Shown: in pieces, positions 15,120 to 25,936 of the stretch
How the letters are laid out: each line of letters opens with the position of its first letter
Position numbering within the stretch: position 1 is the first letter of the stretch
Source: JAENVU01 sp046598395
GTDB lineage: Bacteria > Actinomycetota > Acidimicrobiia > IMCC26256 > JAENVU01
Direction of reading: 5' to 3'
DNA: 64,000 nucleotides
NCBI GenBank assembly: GCA_046598395.1
Contig: JBKJIQ010000013.1
Location: 62,001 to 126,000, forward strand
The notes under the pieces: model-generated
The model's database searches: none
What the model was told of the DNA's origin: nothing
The model's input: only the letters and a program-made list of their open reading frames with translations
Position numbers and translations under genes: made by a program

Positions 15120-18056
15120 TCAGCGCGAGGCGCCGACCGCCTGGGTACCGGAACCCGATTTCGCCCGGGTGGTCGACGAGGTCGAGCCGGGCCCGACTGA
15201 TCCCGCGCCGGTGGTGCCCTTTTCCTTGCCGCGGGCAGTCGCCAGCTGGTCGAGGAGCCGACCGAGTTCCGCGACCTTCTTCTGGTAGGTCCCGAGGTCT
15301 TGCTCGCCGAGCGCCTTCTGCGACGCGTTGAAGGCGTCGCTCGCCTGGCGCAGAAGATCGTCCACCGTGCTCTTGCCCGCGTTCGGCGTCCCCGGGTTCG
15401 CGGGGTCCGTCGGCGGCGCGATCGCACCGAACTGGTCGAACTGGCGCAACGCCTCATCAACCGTTGTCGCGAACTTCGCTTGACCGGCGTAGTACACGAT
15501 CACGAATCGAAAGGCCGGCTGATCGCCATTCTCCGAGAGCACGTAGATCGGCTGGATGTACAGCAGCGAGTCCTCGACCGGAATGATCTGCACTTCGCCC
15601 TGGCGTACCCGTGAGCCCTGTTGGTTGAGGAGTGAGAATTGCTTACTGATCTCATCGGTGTTGTTGATCGTGCGATCGACTTGAACCGGGCCGGCGACAT
15701 TGAGGCCACTGGGCATCGCGAAACTCTCGAGCTGCTGCTTCGCGTTCGGGTTGGCGCGAGCCACCATGAACGCCGCAAGGCGGTTCTGGCTGTTCCCGCT
15801 CGACACCGGCACGAACGGCCGGATAATGAGGAATTCCTCTTCGGTTTGACCCGGCAATCGGCTCAAGACGTACAAGGGATCGATGCGCTTCCCGCTCGAC
15901 GACGCGCTCTGGGGCACGTTCGTGACGGCGGACGTGCCACCGACCGTGGAATCCGCGGACGCAGGGTCGGCGGAGACTTCCCAGAACCCGGTTCCGGTGA
16001 AGAACGTGTCGGGGTTGGTCGTGTGGTACTTGCGGTACACATCGGTTTGATAGCGGAAGAGGTCCTGCGGGTACCGAAGATGCGCCCGCACCTCCTTGGG
16101 CATCTTGGAGAAGTCGGTGAAGAGGTCGGGGAACGCGGACCGGTAGGCCTTGATGATCGGATCCTGACGGTCCACCACGTAGAAGGTGATGGTGCCGTCG
16201 TAGGCATCGACCGTGGCTTTGACTGAGTCCCGGATGTAGTTGATGCCCCTCCCGGCGAGGATCCCTTCGGACGGGGCGAGGCTCTGCGAGTACGGGTAGT
16301 GATCACTCGTGGTGTAGCCGTCGAACACCCAGACGAGGTGCCCATCGGCGACCACCGGATACGGATCGGCGTCGAAATCCAGGAACGGAGCCGCGGTCTC
16401 GACGCGCTCGCGAATATCGCGTCGAAAGATGATGCGCGTCTTGTCTTGGATCTGACCCGAGATCAGCAGGTTCTGATCGCCGAAGCGCAGTGCAAACGCA
16501 GTACGGCGCAGCCAGGACGACAGCCCGACACCACCCGCACCGGTGTAACGGGTCGTGGCGTTGGAGTTCTTGCGCGCGTAGTTGAACTCCGGTTGCTTGG
16601 CACCGACGAGGGAGTAACCGCCGAGCCCCTCACCGAAGTACAGCTCGGGCCGGTTGAGGGCGATCGTGCCCGTCCCCGGGATGTCCTTGAGCTCGTACTT
16701 CGGCTGACCGGTCGTCGCGTCCGCTTTGTTCGCCGGCGACACCACGGCTCCGAACCCATGGGTGTAGACGACGTGCTGATTCACCCAGCTCTGCGACGGC
16801 AGATCCGCTGAGTTCAGCTCACGGGCCGAGATGAGGACCTGGCGCAGCTCGTTGCCGATGACGTATCGATCCGTATCCGCGTCCAGGAATTTGTAATACG
16901 TTTGGAAGCCCTGGAACTGCTGGTAGTTCGCCGCGATGACGCTCGGCTCCCAGAGCCGCGCGTTCAAGATCGTCTGCGAATTGTTCAACAAGTCTTGGCC
17001 CGTGAGATTTTCTTGGTAGCCGAACTCAGCGGACTTCACGTTCTTCAGGCCGAAGGCGGCGCGCGTCGCCTCGATGTTGCGTGCGATATACGGCCGCTCC
17101 TTCGCCTGCTCGTTGGGCTTCACGAAGGCCTCTTGATAGATCGCGGGAACGATCGTGCCCACCACGAGTGCGACGAACCCCCAGAGCCCAACGGCGATGA
17201 CCGGCAGCACCCATCCGCGGCGGAAGATGTTCCACACGAACAACCCGGCGGCCACGACTGAGATCACCATCAGCAGATTGAACGCGGGAAGTTGCGCCGC
17301 AACATCAGTCTTCGTGGCGCCTTCGACAAACCCGCGGGTGGAGAAGTTGAGGTCGTAGCGGCCCAGGAAGTACTGAGCAGTCTTCACCAAGGCCATCAAC
17401 GCAAGGATCACCGAGAGGTGCGCCTTCACCTGCGGGGTCACGCGTTGGAACGGTGTCTGGAGTCGAATGCCGCCGTTGAGATAGTGCGCGATCGCGGTGA
17501 CGATCAAAATGATGATCAGGCCTGCGAACAACCAGTCGAACACGAACGTCAGGAATGGCAGGCGGAAGACGAAGAAACCCACATCCAGGTGGAACTGTGG
17601 GTCCTTCACGCCGAAGTCCTGAGCATTGGTGAACAAGATCCACCGTTGCCATTCGCCGGCAACGCTGCCACCGGCCAGGATCGCGAAAATGAACGACACC
17701 AAGATCCGGAGTCGTCCGGAATACGGCCCGACCGTTTGGGAATACCGGGCGAGCATCTCGTCTTCGGGACCCAGCACTCGCGTATGGGGGGCCAGCCGAT
17801 CCGCGATCGTGAGACTCACGAGCATCAACACGAAGAACAACGCGGTGAACACCGCGGCCGGCACAAAGCGCGCCCACAACAGACCACGCCACGTGGTGCC
17901 GAACCCAATGGAATCAAACCAGAGGTAATCGGTATAAAAGCTGGCGAGGCCCCGCGCCGAGAGGAAGAGGCCAACCAGGACCACGACCAGGATCACCATC
18001 CACGCGCGAACGCGGAATCGGCTCTCTCGGGTGCGGCGGACAGGGGGGACGCGCAT
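15120..18056 (-). CDS. UPF0182 family large membrane protein
   Basis: 978-aa protein of the UPF0182 (COG1615) family, widespread in actinobacteria and of unknown function. About seven membrane segments occupy the first 300 residues (first one at about 19-40), including the characteristic FYTDYLWFDSIG motif and the conserved KDPQFHLDVGFFVFRLPF. A long extracytoplasmic part follows, ending in a Ser/Thr-rich tail with TRAKSGSGTQ. On the minus strand TAGGCT stands 7 nt before the ATG with no ribosome binding site, so the mRNA may be leaderless. It lies 27 bp downstream of the DivIVA-like gene. Confidence 0.9.
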   Translation of the reverse strand: MRVPPVRRTRESRFRVRAWMVILVVVLVGLFLSARGLASFYTDYLWFDSIGFGTTWRGLLWARFVPAAVFTALFFVLMLVSLTIADRLAPHTRVLGPEDEMLARYSQTVGPYSGRLRILVSFIFAILAGGSVAGEWQRWILFTNAQDFGVKDPQFHLDVGFFVFRLPFLTFVFDWLFAGLIIILIVTAIAHYLNGGIRLQTPFQRVTPQVKAHLSVILALMALVKTAQYFLGRYDLNFSTRGFVEGATKTDVAAQLPAFNLLMVISVVAAGLFVWNIFRRGWVLPVIAVGLWGFVALVVGTIVPAIYQEAFVKPNEQAKERPYIARNIEATRAAFGLKNVKSAEFGYQENLTGQDLLNNSQTILNARLWEPSVIAANYQQFQGFQTYYKFLDADTDRYVIGNELRQVLISARELNSADLPSQSWVNQHVVYTHGFGAVVSPANKADATTGQPKYELKDIPGTGTIALNRPELYFGEGLGGYSLVGAKQPEFNYARKNSNATTRYTGAGGVGLSSWLRRTAFALRFGDQNLLISGQIQDKTRIIFRRDIRERVETAAPFLDFDADPYPVVADGHLVWVFDGYTTSDHYPYSQSLAPSEGILAGRGINYIRDSVKATVDAYDGTITFYVVDRQDPIIKAYRSAFPDLFTDFSKMPKEVRAHLRYPQDLFRYQTDVYRKYHTTNPDTFFTGTGFWEVSADPASADSTVGGTSAVTNVPQSASSSGKRIDPLYVLSRLPGQTEEEFLIIRPFVPVSSGNSQNRLAAFMVARANPNAKQQLESFAMPSGLNVAGPVQVDRTINNTDEISKQFSLLNQQGSRVRQGEVQIIPVEDSLLYIQPIYVLSENGDQPAFRFVIVYYAGQAKFATTVDEALRQFDQFGAIAPPTDPANPGTPNAGKSTVDDLLRQASDAFNASQKALGEQDLGTYQKKVAELGRLLDQLATARGKEKGTTGAGSVGPGSTSSTTRAKSGSGTQAVGASR

Positions 18057-18083
18057 TCGGAGGAGCCTAGGAGGGCGAGAGGG

Positions 18084-19925
<1,842 letters not shown>

Positions 19926-20008
19926 GGTGGATGCTCCGTTTCGTCACGGCCTCATGGTATTGGCGAATCTGCCCACCGCCGAGGACCGGCTCACACGAGC
20001 CGCCCAGT

Positions 20009-21154
20009 TCAGCGAACCGCTGACGGGAGCGACCCTGGTTGGGGGAGGGCGGCGCCACCATTGCGTCGAAGCACCTTCAGCGCTTCGTCGAGGGTCTTCA
20101 CTCCCACAACCTTCATACCGCCGGCCTTGGTCCGGGCGTCGCGGACCTCGGCCTGGGGAACAATCATCAGCGTGGCGCCCGCCTCGCGCGCCGCCACTGC
20201 CTTTTGCGGAACACCGCCGACCTCGCCCACGTTGCCGGCGCCGTCGATCTCACCGGTGACGGCCACCTTCGCTCCGCCCGTGAGATCGCCAGGCGTGAGG
20301 TCATCGATGATGGTGAGCGTGAACGCGAGTCCGCCCGAAGGTCCGCTGACATCACCCGCGTCGATTTTGATATCCACGGGGAACTTCACCCGCAGCTGTT
20401 CGGTCGCCGCGCCAATACCGAAGTACGGGCGACCCTCGAGGAGGCCCTTCGGTGCCGCGACGCTCGTGACTGCAACCGTCTGTGAATCGCCGCCGCGTCG
20501 AACGACAACCGCGAACGTGGTCCCTAACGGCTTCGCCTGCACGATCTGACCAACCTGATCGCGGATCTTCACCGGAGCACCGTCGATCCCGACGATCACG
20601 TCGTCGGTTCGGAGCCCGCCGCGCGCGGCAGGCGAGTCCTTCACGACCTGGAGAACGCGCGCGCCCTTGCCCGACACCGCGATCCGATACCCGAGACGCG
20701 TGAGCGCAGCCTGCTTCGCGGCGAGTTGCGACTCGTTCATCATCTGGACACTCGCGCGTTCGACTTTGCCGCGCGGCGCATTGCCGAGATACTTCTTTTC
20801 GCCGATCACCTGGCTGTCGTCGTCGAGGCTGGCTTCCACATACCGCCACAGGTTCGGTTGGCCGCTGCTCACGCGAACGGTGAGCAGCAACAGGTCCCCC
20901 TTGTGGTGGTACGACCGTGTCCCGCGGATACGCATGTAGTTGTCCACCGAGGTCGCGTCGCCCGGCGAGAAGATCACGTACGGCAACTTCACGTACATAC
21001 CAGCGATACCAACGATGCCGATGACCACCGCGGCGAGGATCACGGCCTTGGCCATCCACGACATACCCGGCCGCGGTGCCAACGAAGACGGAGTCTCTGC
21101 TGCGGAGGAGGGCTCGGACCCGGACACGTCCGGTTGGTCAGGCGGCAGGCTCAT
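20009..21154 (-). CDS. YlbL-type PDZ / Lon-like serine protease
   Basis: 381-aa membrane-anchored protease. One membrane segment at about 34-54 (MAKAVILAAVVIGIVGIAG), a PDZ domain at about 150-230 (KDSPAARGGLRTDDVIVGIDG) and a C-terminal Lon (S16) proteolytic domain. The Ser-Lys dyad is visible: the Ser in DVSGPSGGLAF and the Lys in GGVPQKAVAAREAG. This is the YlbL architecture common in Gram-positive bacteria, acting outside the membrane; substrates unknown. It lacks the ATPase part of true Lon. Confidence 0.9.
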   Translation of the reverse strand: MSLPPDQPDVSGSEPSSAAETPSSLAPRPGMSWMAKAVILAAVVIGIVGIAGMYVKLPYVIFSPGDATSVDNYMRIRGTRSYHHKGDLLLLTVRVSSGQPNLWRYVEASLDDDSQVIGEKKYLGNAPRGKVERASVQMMNESQLAAKQAALTRLGYRIAVSGKGARVLQVVKDSPAARGGLRTDDVIVGIDGAPVKIRDQVGQIVQAKPLGTTFAVVVRRGGDSQTVAVTSVAAPKGLLEGRPYFGIGAATEQLRVKFPVDIKIDAGDVSGPSGGLAFTLTIIDDLTPGDLTGGAKVAVTGEIDGAGNVGEVGGVPQKAVAAREAGATLMIVPQAEVRDARTKAGGMKVVGVKTLDEALKVLRRNGGAALPQPGSLPSAVR

Positions 21155-21246
21155 GGGCGGGCATCAGCCTGCCACGTGGCCACCCCGCAATCTCGGCACT
21201 GAGCACCAGACCTCACCGCGCGCGCGGAACCGGTGGTCCCGGCGCC

Positions 21247-21999
21247 TCAGGACTCGCGTGCTCGGGTCTTCAGCTCGGCGCGCACCACGAGGCGTTCCGC
21301 AGAACTCCCGATGGGGTGACACGTAAAGATGGTCAGGCTGCGCCCCTCGTGTTGATCGACGATCCACATGGCGGTATTCGGGAGGACCTCCACGCTCGTC
21401 ACCGCGTAGTGGTAGGTGCCCGTGGAGTCCGACACCAGAATCTCGTCACCCACGGCAAGTTCGGCGTTACGCAAGAACGGTTCCGAGTGAGTCGTGCGGT
21501 GACCGGCGAGCACCACATTCCCCCAGCCACCGAACTCAGCCGTTCCCGGCCAGTGCGCCGGCCCGGCATCGATGACCACCTGTTCAACACCTTCGCGCAC
21601 CGCTTGATCGACCCCCGTCTTCGGAATCTGGATGCGCCCGATCTCTACCAGCGCACGCGGCGAAGACGGGTCGGGAAGTTCCGAGGGAATCGGCAGCGGC
21701 GGCGGCGGCGGCGGGTGGGCGACACCCCATGCCGCGGCAGCAACCGCCGCGTCGGTACTGGGAATCGCGGCCTTCGGCAGCGCCTCGGGCAACCTCGAAA
21801 CGGAACGAACCAACTGGGCGGGCGAAGCCGAACTGGAATCAGGAGTTGTGGCCACGATCCCGACCGCACCGGTGATCCCCAGTCCAAGCGCGGCAAAGAG
21901 GCCCACCATCGCGCGGCGGCGCGAGCGTCCCGACGTTCCAGCCATTCCCATGACGAAGGCATCGGCGCGATACGTGTCGGGCTGTAGCGTCGATCTCAT
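21247..21999 (-). CDS. Class E sortase (first copy)
   Basis: 250-aa sortase. N-terminal membrane anchor at about residues 31-50, a Pro-rich spacer (HPPPPPPLPIP) and the sortase barrel with H167 (LAGHRTTHS), C227 (IFTCHP) and R236 (AERLVV), the complete catalytic triad. Class E sortases in high-GC Gram-positives cut LAxTG motifs and attach proteins to the wall. Candidate substrates with LAFTG and LAYTG tails are encoded at 34514-35344 and 40291-41595. A second sortase is encoded at 41592-43529. Divergent from the HEAT-repeat gene. Confidence 0.88.
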   Translation of the reverse strand: MRSTLQPDTYRADAFVMGMAGTSGRSRRRAMVGLFAALGLGITGAVGIVATTPDSSSASPAQLVRSVSRLPEALPKAAIPSTDAAVAAAAWGVAHPPPPPPLPIPSELPDPSSPRALVEIGRIQIPKTGVDQAVREGVEQVVIDAGPAHWPGTAEFGGWGNVVLAGHRTTHSEPFLRNAELAVGDEILVSDSTGTYHYAVTSVEVLPNTAMWIVDQHEGRSLTIFTCHPIGSSAERLVVRAELKTRARES

Positions 22000-22029
22000 C
22001 GCCCCCGGATTCCAGGGTTTCTGACCCGC

Positions 22030-22713
22030 ATGCCCGCATCAACCGACGCCGATCAGCCGCCACCGAACGGTGCAGATGATCCCATCGAGACCGCGGCGAG
22101 ATTCGCCGCGCTCGCCCACGATCGCCGACTGCTCCCCGCGGACGCGACCGGCGAACTTGCACAAGCTCTCACCGCTGATTCCGAGCCACGCGTCTACGTA
22201 GCGGCGCTCGGTGCGCTGATCCGCGGTGGGGCTCTCCCCCTCGCGCACCGCGCGTGGATCGCGGCCACGCTCCATACCGTCCCCGGGATTCGGCGCCGCG
22301 CCGCGGAACTCAGCCCGCAGCTGGAATCGCCGTCGGCCGCTCCCCTCATTGCGCTCGTGAGCGACTCGGACGACTTGGTGGCCGAAGCCGCGTGCTGGGC
22401 CAGCGGCGAAATCCCATGGAACGATCCCGACCGAGCGGGCGTCGTCGCGGCAGTCGTGTTGGCGACCGGCCACGGAGATCCACTGGTACGCGAGGCCGCG
22501 GTCGCGGCGCTTGGTGCAATCGGCGACCCGACCGGGCTCGACGCGATCCTCACCGCCTGTGGTGATCGGCCCACCGTGCGCCGCCGCGCCCTGCTCGCAC
22601 TCGCGCCGTTCGACGGACCGCGGGTCGAGCAAGCGTTGCGCGCCGCGCTCGACGACTCGGATTGGCAGACCCGTCAAGCTGCCGAGGATCTGCTGGGTCC
22701 GACCACCGAGTGA
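22030..22713 (+). CDS. HEAT-repeat protein
   Basis: 227-aa cytoplasmic all-helical protein built of HEAT-like repeats, e.g. PLIALVSDSDDLVAEAACWA, PLVREAAVAALGAIGDP and RVEQALRAALDDSDWQTRQAAE. Such repeats are protein-binding scaffolds; partner unknown. No catalytic motif. It is convergent with mreB (22 bp apart) and divergent from the sortase gene. Confidence 0.8.
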   Translation: MPASTDADQPPPNGADDPIETAARFAALAHDRRLLPADATGELAQALTADSEPRVYVAALGALIRGGALPLAHRAWIAATLHTVPGIRRRAAELSPQLESPSAAPLIALVSDSDDLVAEAACWASGEIPWNDPDRAGVVAAVVLATGHGDPLVREAAVAALGAIGDPTGLDAILTACGDRPTVRRRALLALAPFDGPRVEQALRAALDDSDWQTRQAAEDLLGPTTE

Positions 22714-22735
22714 GACGACGAACCGTGAGGGACCG

Positions 22736-23788
22736 CTACCGGCGCGGGGTCTGCATCAACATGTCTTCGACCTGATCGAAGATCTCGACGCACCGACCGG
22801 CGCCGAGCACCACACACTCGAGCGGAGCGTCGACGAGATGCACCGGCAGCTTCGTCTCCTGTGCGATCCGCAGATCAAGACCACGCAGCATCCCGCCGCC
22901 GCCCACGAGATGAATGCCATGAATGATGAGGTCGTGGGCCAACTCAGGCGGCGTCTGGGACAACGCCGCGATCACCGCATCACAAATGGCACGGACCTGC
23001 TCCTCGATGGCTTCCCGAACCTCTTCGGGCGTGAGGACCACGGTCTTGGGCAGCCCGCTCATCAGGTCACGCCCACGCACCTCCGCCTTGTATTCATCGG
23101 GGGTCGGGAACGCGGAGCCGATCGCGAGCTTGATCTCCTCCGCAGTGCGCTCACCGATCGCGATGCCATAGACGCGACGAACATATGCCTGGATCGCTGC
23201 ATCGATATCGAACGACCCAACGCGCACTGCCTCGAGCGCAACGACGCCCCGCAACGAGATCACGGCGACTTCGGTGGTACCCCCACCGATATCGATGACC
23301 ATGTTGCCCAAGGGCTCGTGGATCGGCAGCCCGGCTCCGATGGCGGCGGCCATCGGTTGCTCGAGCAGATAGGTGGATGCCGCGCCTGCGAGCCGAGCCG
23401 CTTCGAGCACCGCTCGTTGTTCCACATGCGTGATCGCGGAAGGCACGCAGATCAGCACCCGCGCTCGCGACAATCGCGTCACGCCCGCGCGTTGAAACAG
23501 CAACCGAATCATCCGCTGGGTGATCTCATAGTCGGTGATCGCGCCGCCACGAAGCGGGCGTACCGCAACGATGTATCCCGGGGTTCGGCCGATCATCTGC
23601 CATGCCTCGTGTCCCATGGCGAGGACGTCGTTCGACCGACTGTTCAACGCGATCACGGTCGGTTCGTTGAGGATGATCCCCTGGCCACGCGAATACACCA
23701 GCGTGTTCGCGGTGCCGAGATCGATTGCCAGGTCCCTACTCAGAACGACCCCCTCTACTTCGGGGATCCTGCGGCGGAGCGAGGGCAT
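22736..23788 (-). CDS. mreB: MreB-like actin homologue
   Basis: About 350-aa bacterial actin of the MreB/Mbl family. Nucleotide-binding motifs are DLAIDLGTANTLVY at the N-terminus, VIDIGGGTTEVAVIS in the middle and LVGGGGMLRG near the C-terminus. It normally organises wall synthesis along the cell length. The start is uncertain: the ATG at 23788 lies inside the upstream 56-aa gene, while related proteins usually start just before DLAIDLG. A CTG at 23743 following GAGGGGG and overlapping the upstream stop would fit that. No mreC or mreD lies next to it. Confidence 0.92.
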   Translation of the reverse strand: MPSLRRRIPEVEGVVLSRDLAIDLGTANTLVYSRGQGIILNEPTVIALNSRSNDVLAMGHEAWQMIGRTPGYIVAVRPLRGGAITDYEITQRMIRLLFQRAGVTRLSRARVLICVPSAITHVEQRAVLEAARLAGAASTYLLEQPMAAAIGAGLPIHEPLGNMVIDIGGGTTEVAVISLRGVVALEAVRVGSFDIDAAIQAYVRRVYGIAIGERTAEEIKLAIGSAFPTPDEYKAEVRGRDLMSGLPKTVVLTPEEVREAIEEQVRAICDAVIAALSQTPPELAHDLIIHGIHLVGGGGMLRGLDLRIAQETKLPVHLVDAPLECVVLGAGRCVEIFDQVEDMLMQTPRR

Positions 23789-23906
23789 CCCGGCGCGCCG
23801 CAAAGTCTTCGATCCCCGCGTTGAGCCCGCTCGGACGGCGATGTCGAAATAACACGACCGAGACCCCGAGCACCATCAATCCGCCGGCCAACGCGAGAAA
23901 CTCCAT
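23736..23906 (-). CDS. Small single-span membrane protein between moaE and mreB
   Basis: 56-aa ORF. ATG at 23906, stop TAG at 23736-23738. Residues 2-20 (EFLALAGGLMVLGVSVVLF) form a membrane span, followed by a basic RHRRPSG patch and a polar tail. It starts 3 nt after the moaE stop and overlaps the 5' end of mreB. The overlap and strict spacing support a real gene translationally linked to mreB. Orientation by the positive-inside rule would be N-out, C-in. No known family recognised; a small partner of MreB is a guess. Confidence 0.6.
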   Translation of the reverse strand: MEFLALAGGLMVLGVSVVLFRHRRPSGLNAGIEDFAARRDALAPPQDPRSRGGRSE

Positions 23907-23909
23907 CGC

Positions 23910-24431
23910 CTAATTCCGCTCGGACAGGGTCGGCGTACGCAACTCCTGCGCACCGAGGCCCCAATCGTCGCCGTCGGACCAGTGCTCCCGTTTCCAGATT
24001 GGCACCGTCTCCTTCAGCGTGTCGATGCAAAACCGCGCCGCTTCGAATGCAGCGCTGCGATGCGGACTCGACACCACGACGGCTACCGACGCCTCGGTGA
24101 GCGCCAGGTCGCCGGTGCGATGCAAGACCGCGACGCGGGCCAGGTCCGGCCATTGACTCCGGGCGGCCGCGACGATGCCGATCATCGCCCGCACCGCTTC
24201 GGACTCGTACGCCTCGTAGGTGAGCCCCGTCACACCGTCGCGACCTTCAGCATGATCGCGAACGATGCCGATGAACGTGACGACCGCGCCCGCGCCCGGA
24301 ACCGATGCCCAACGAGTGGCGCCATCGACCAGCAGCGGCTCGCATCCCAGCGCGACCCAATCTGATCCGGTCGGACTGCACAACGCAGTGGGATCAGACG
24401 GAGGGGAACCCGATGGGCTGGGCAATGACAC
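23910..24431 (-). CDS. moaE: MoaE, molybdopterin synthase large subunit
   Basis: About 173-aa MoaE, which with thiolated MoaD converts precursor Z to molybdopterin. Conserved segments are AVVTFIGIVRDHAEG, LTYEAYESEAVRAM, RTGDLALTEASVAVVV and FCIDTLKETVPIWKRE with the active-site lysines. The GTG at 24431 is chosen: TACACT on the minus strand lies 7 nt before it, suggesting a leaderless mRNA; longer upstream frames overlap the divergent gene's promoter. The first 35 residues are Ser/Pro-rich and not part of the core fold. No other moa genes lie nearby. Possibly co-transcribed with the 56-aa gene and mreB. Confidence 0.85.
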   Translation of the reverse strand: MSLPSPSGSPPSDPTALCSPTGSDWVALGCEPLLVDGATRWASVPGAGAVVTFIGIVRDHAEGRDGVTGLTYEAYESEAVRAMIGIVAAARSQWPDLARVAVLHRTGDLALTEASVAVVVSSPHRSAAFEAARFCIDTLKETVPIWKREHWSDGDDWGLGAQELRTPTLSERN

Positions 24432-24438
24432 GCCGGAC

Positions 24439-24504
24439 AGTGTAGGGAAGACGCCGGTCACCGCCTTCGGCCGCGGCCGATCACGCCATGAACGCCGGTA
24501 GAAT
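24439..24504. promoter_or_regulatory. Divergent leaderless promoters of moaE and the HtrA-like gene
   Basis: Minus-strand TACACT (24439-24444) is 7 nt before the moaE GTG. Plus-strand TAGAAT (24499-24504) is 7 nt before the ATG at 24512. Both fit -10 boxes of leaderless transcripts. Confidence 0.45.
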
Positions 24505-24511
24505 CTCCGAA

Positions 24512-25771
24512 ATGCCGGGGACCGATGCAGACGATCAAGACCCCGGGCCAGTGCCGCATCCGCTCGATCGCCCGTGGATCCACCCTTCGGAGCTGTTCGC
24601 ATCGTCACGCCCGACCTCTGACCGGACCGATACTCACGCATCGTCGGCGCGCACCGCTCGGAGCTGGCGCCGCGATCTGGCGTTGACGGTCGCGGCGGGC
24701 ACCATGGGTGCCGTCGCCACGGTCGCCGTCCTCGGTCTCGTGGGCACGTTCGATCGTGACCCGATCCGACGCGACCCCACGCCGGCGCGCTTCGTCTCCT
24801 CCGATGCGGCGAGCATCGCCTCGCGTATCGTGCCGGGTATCGCGGGAGTCATCACCACCGTCGCCGGCGCCGAGCGCCGCGGCTCCGGAATCGCCGTCGG
24901 GGCGCATCAGATCCTGACGACCACCGATGTCGTTGCCCCGAGTGCGACTGCAATCCCCGAGAACACCGCCGGCATGAACACCGGTACCGGGCCAATCGAG
25001 ATTTTCCTCGAGAACGGCCACCGCCACCTCGCAACCGAGATCGGACGCGACCCGGTGATGGGACTCGTCCTCCTCGATGTACCGACCCTCCGGGTCGAAC
25101 CTGCCGCGCTCGTCGATACCCCTGCGGTCCGCGCAGGCGATTGGATCGCCGCGGTCGGCCGTACCTCCACGAGTGGAGCGTGGGTGACGAGCGGCGTCAT
25201 CACCGCGGTCGATGGTTGGATGAATGACGACGGTGGCACTGCGTACGCGGGGATGATCACGACCAGCACCGGACTCGCGGCGGAAGCACGCGGCGGCGCG
25301 CTCGTGGACCGCCACGGACACGTGGTGGGAATGCTGACCGTGACGGGTTCGTCCCCCACCCGGACGGCCGCCATTCCGACCGACATGCTGCGAGATGTTG
25401 CGACCCAACTCGCGACCACAGGGACGGCAAGCCATGGTGCCCTCGGGTTGCGGGCCATCGACACCGCCGACCGCGGCGCGACCGTCACCGAGATCGGAGC
25501 GGGTTCCAGTGCCGAGGCGGCCGGGGTACGCGTCGGGGATCGCGTGACCGCAGTTGATAGCGCCACCACGTCCGACACCGCATCGTTGGTCTACGCATTG
25601 CGCCGGAGTCGTGCCGGTGCCCAGGTCATGCTCACAATCGTGCGCGGCACCACACCCCGACGACTCGTCGCAACGCTCGACGACGCGACCACCACCATCG
25701 CGGGGCCGGCCCGTCCCCATGCGGGCCCGGAAACCGACCTCGTCGCCATCGCAACCGCGGGCCGAACCTGA
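24512..25771 (+). CDS. HtrA/trypsin-like PDZ protein lacking catalytic residues (pseudoprotease)
   Basis: 419 aa. A cytoplasmic head contains RPWIHPSELF, a motif typical of actinobacterial HtrA-like proteins. One membrane span (about 55-78), a trypsin-like domain (about 95-300) and a PDZ domain (about 320-400, GSSAEAAGVRVGDRVTAVD) follow. The fold landmarks are clear but the triad is gone: TTTDVV has D139 where HtrA has His, DPVMGL has G184 in place of Asp, and EARGGALV has R260 in place of the Ser of GNSGGP. It is therefore probably a binding or regulatory protein, not a protease. The ATG at 24512 follows a -10 box by 7 nt. Confidence 0.82.
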   Translation: MPGTDADDQDPGPVPHPLDRPWIHPSELFASSRPTSDRTDTHASSARTARSWRRDLALTVAAGTMGAVATVAVLGLVGTFDRDPIRRDPTPARFVSSDAASIASRIVPGIAGVITTVAGAERRGSGIAVGAHQILTTTDVVAPSATAIPENTAGMNTGTGPIEIFLENGHRHLATEIGRDPVMGLVLLDVPTLRVEPAALVDTPAVRAGDWIAAVGRTSTSGAWVTSGVITAVDGWMNDDGGTAYAGMITTSTGLAAEARGGALVDRHGHVVGMLTVTGSSPTRTAAIPTDMLRDVATQLATTGTASHGALGLRAIDTADRGATVTEIGAGSSAEAAGVRVGDRVTAVDSATTSDTASLVYALRRSRAGAQVMLTIVRGTTPRRLVATLDDATTTIAGPARPHAGPETDLVAIATAGRT

Positions 25772-25830
25772 CCAAGCCACCACCCTCCCGCTCTTGTTCG
25801 CTGCGCTCTCGGGCCGCTCGGGCCACGTGT

Positions 25831-25860
25831 GCGCCACGCATCCTGAAACTTGGGTGGCGC
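25831..25860. repeat. Inverted repeat in the 165-bp gap before the siroheme decarboxylase gene
   Basis: GCGCCAC (25831-25837) and GTGGCGC (25854-25860) form a 7-bp stem with a 16-nt loop. It could end transcription of the upstream gene or serve as an operator. The rest of the gap shows nothing clear. Confidence 0.3.
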
Positions 25861-25936
25861 CTGGTGCCTATTGGCGCGCCCTCTCGCCTGAGAACGCGGT
25901 GAGACGTCCGGACCGTCTGAGTGCGAAGATGCACCC

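Noticed and set aside
20009..21154. Lon ATP-dependent protease
   Set aside because: Only the proteolytic domain is present, with a PDZ domain and no AAA+ part; YlbL type fits better.
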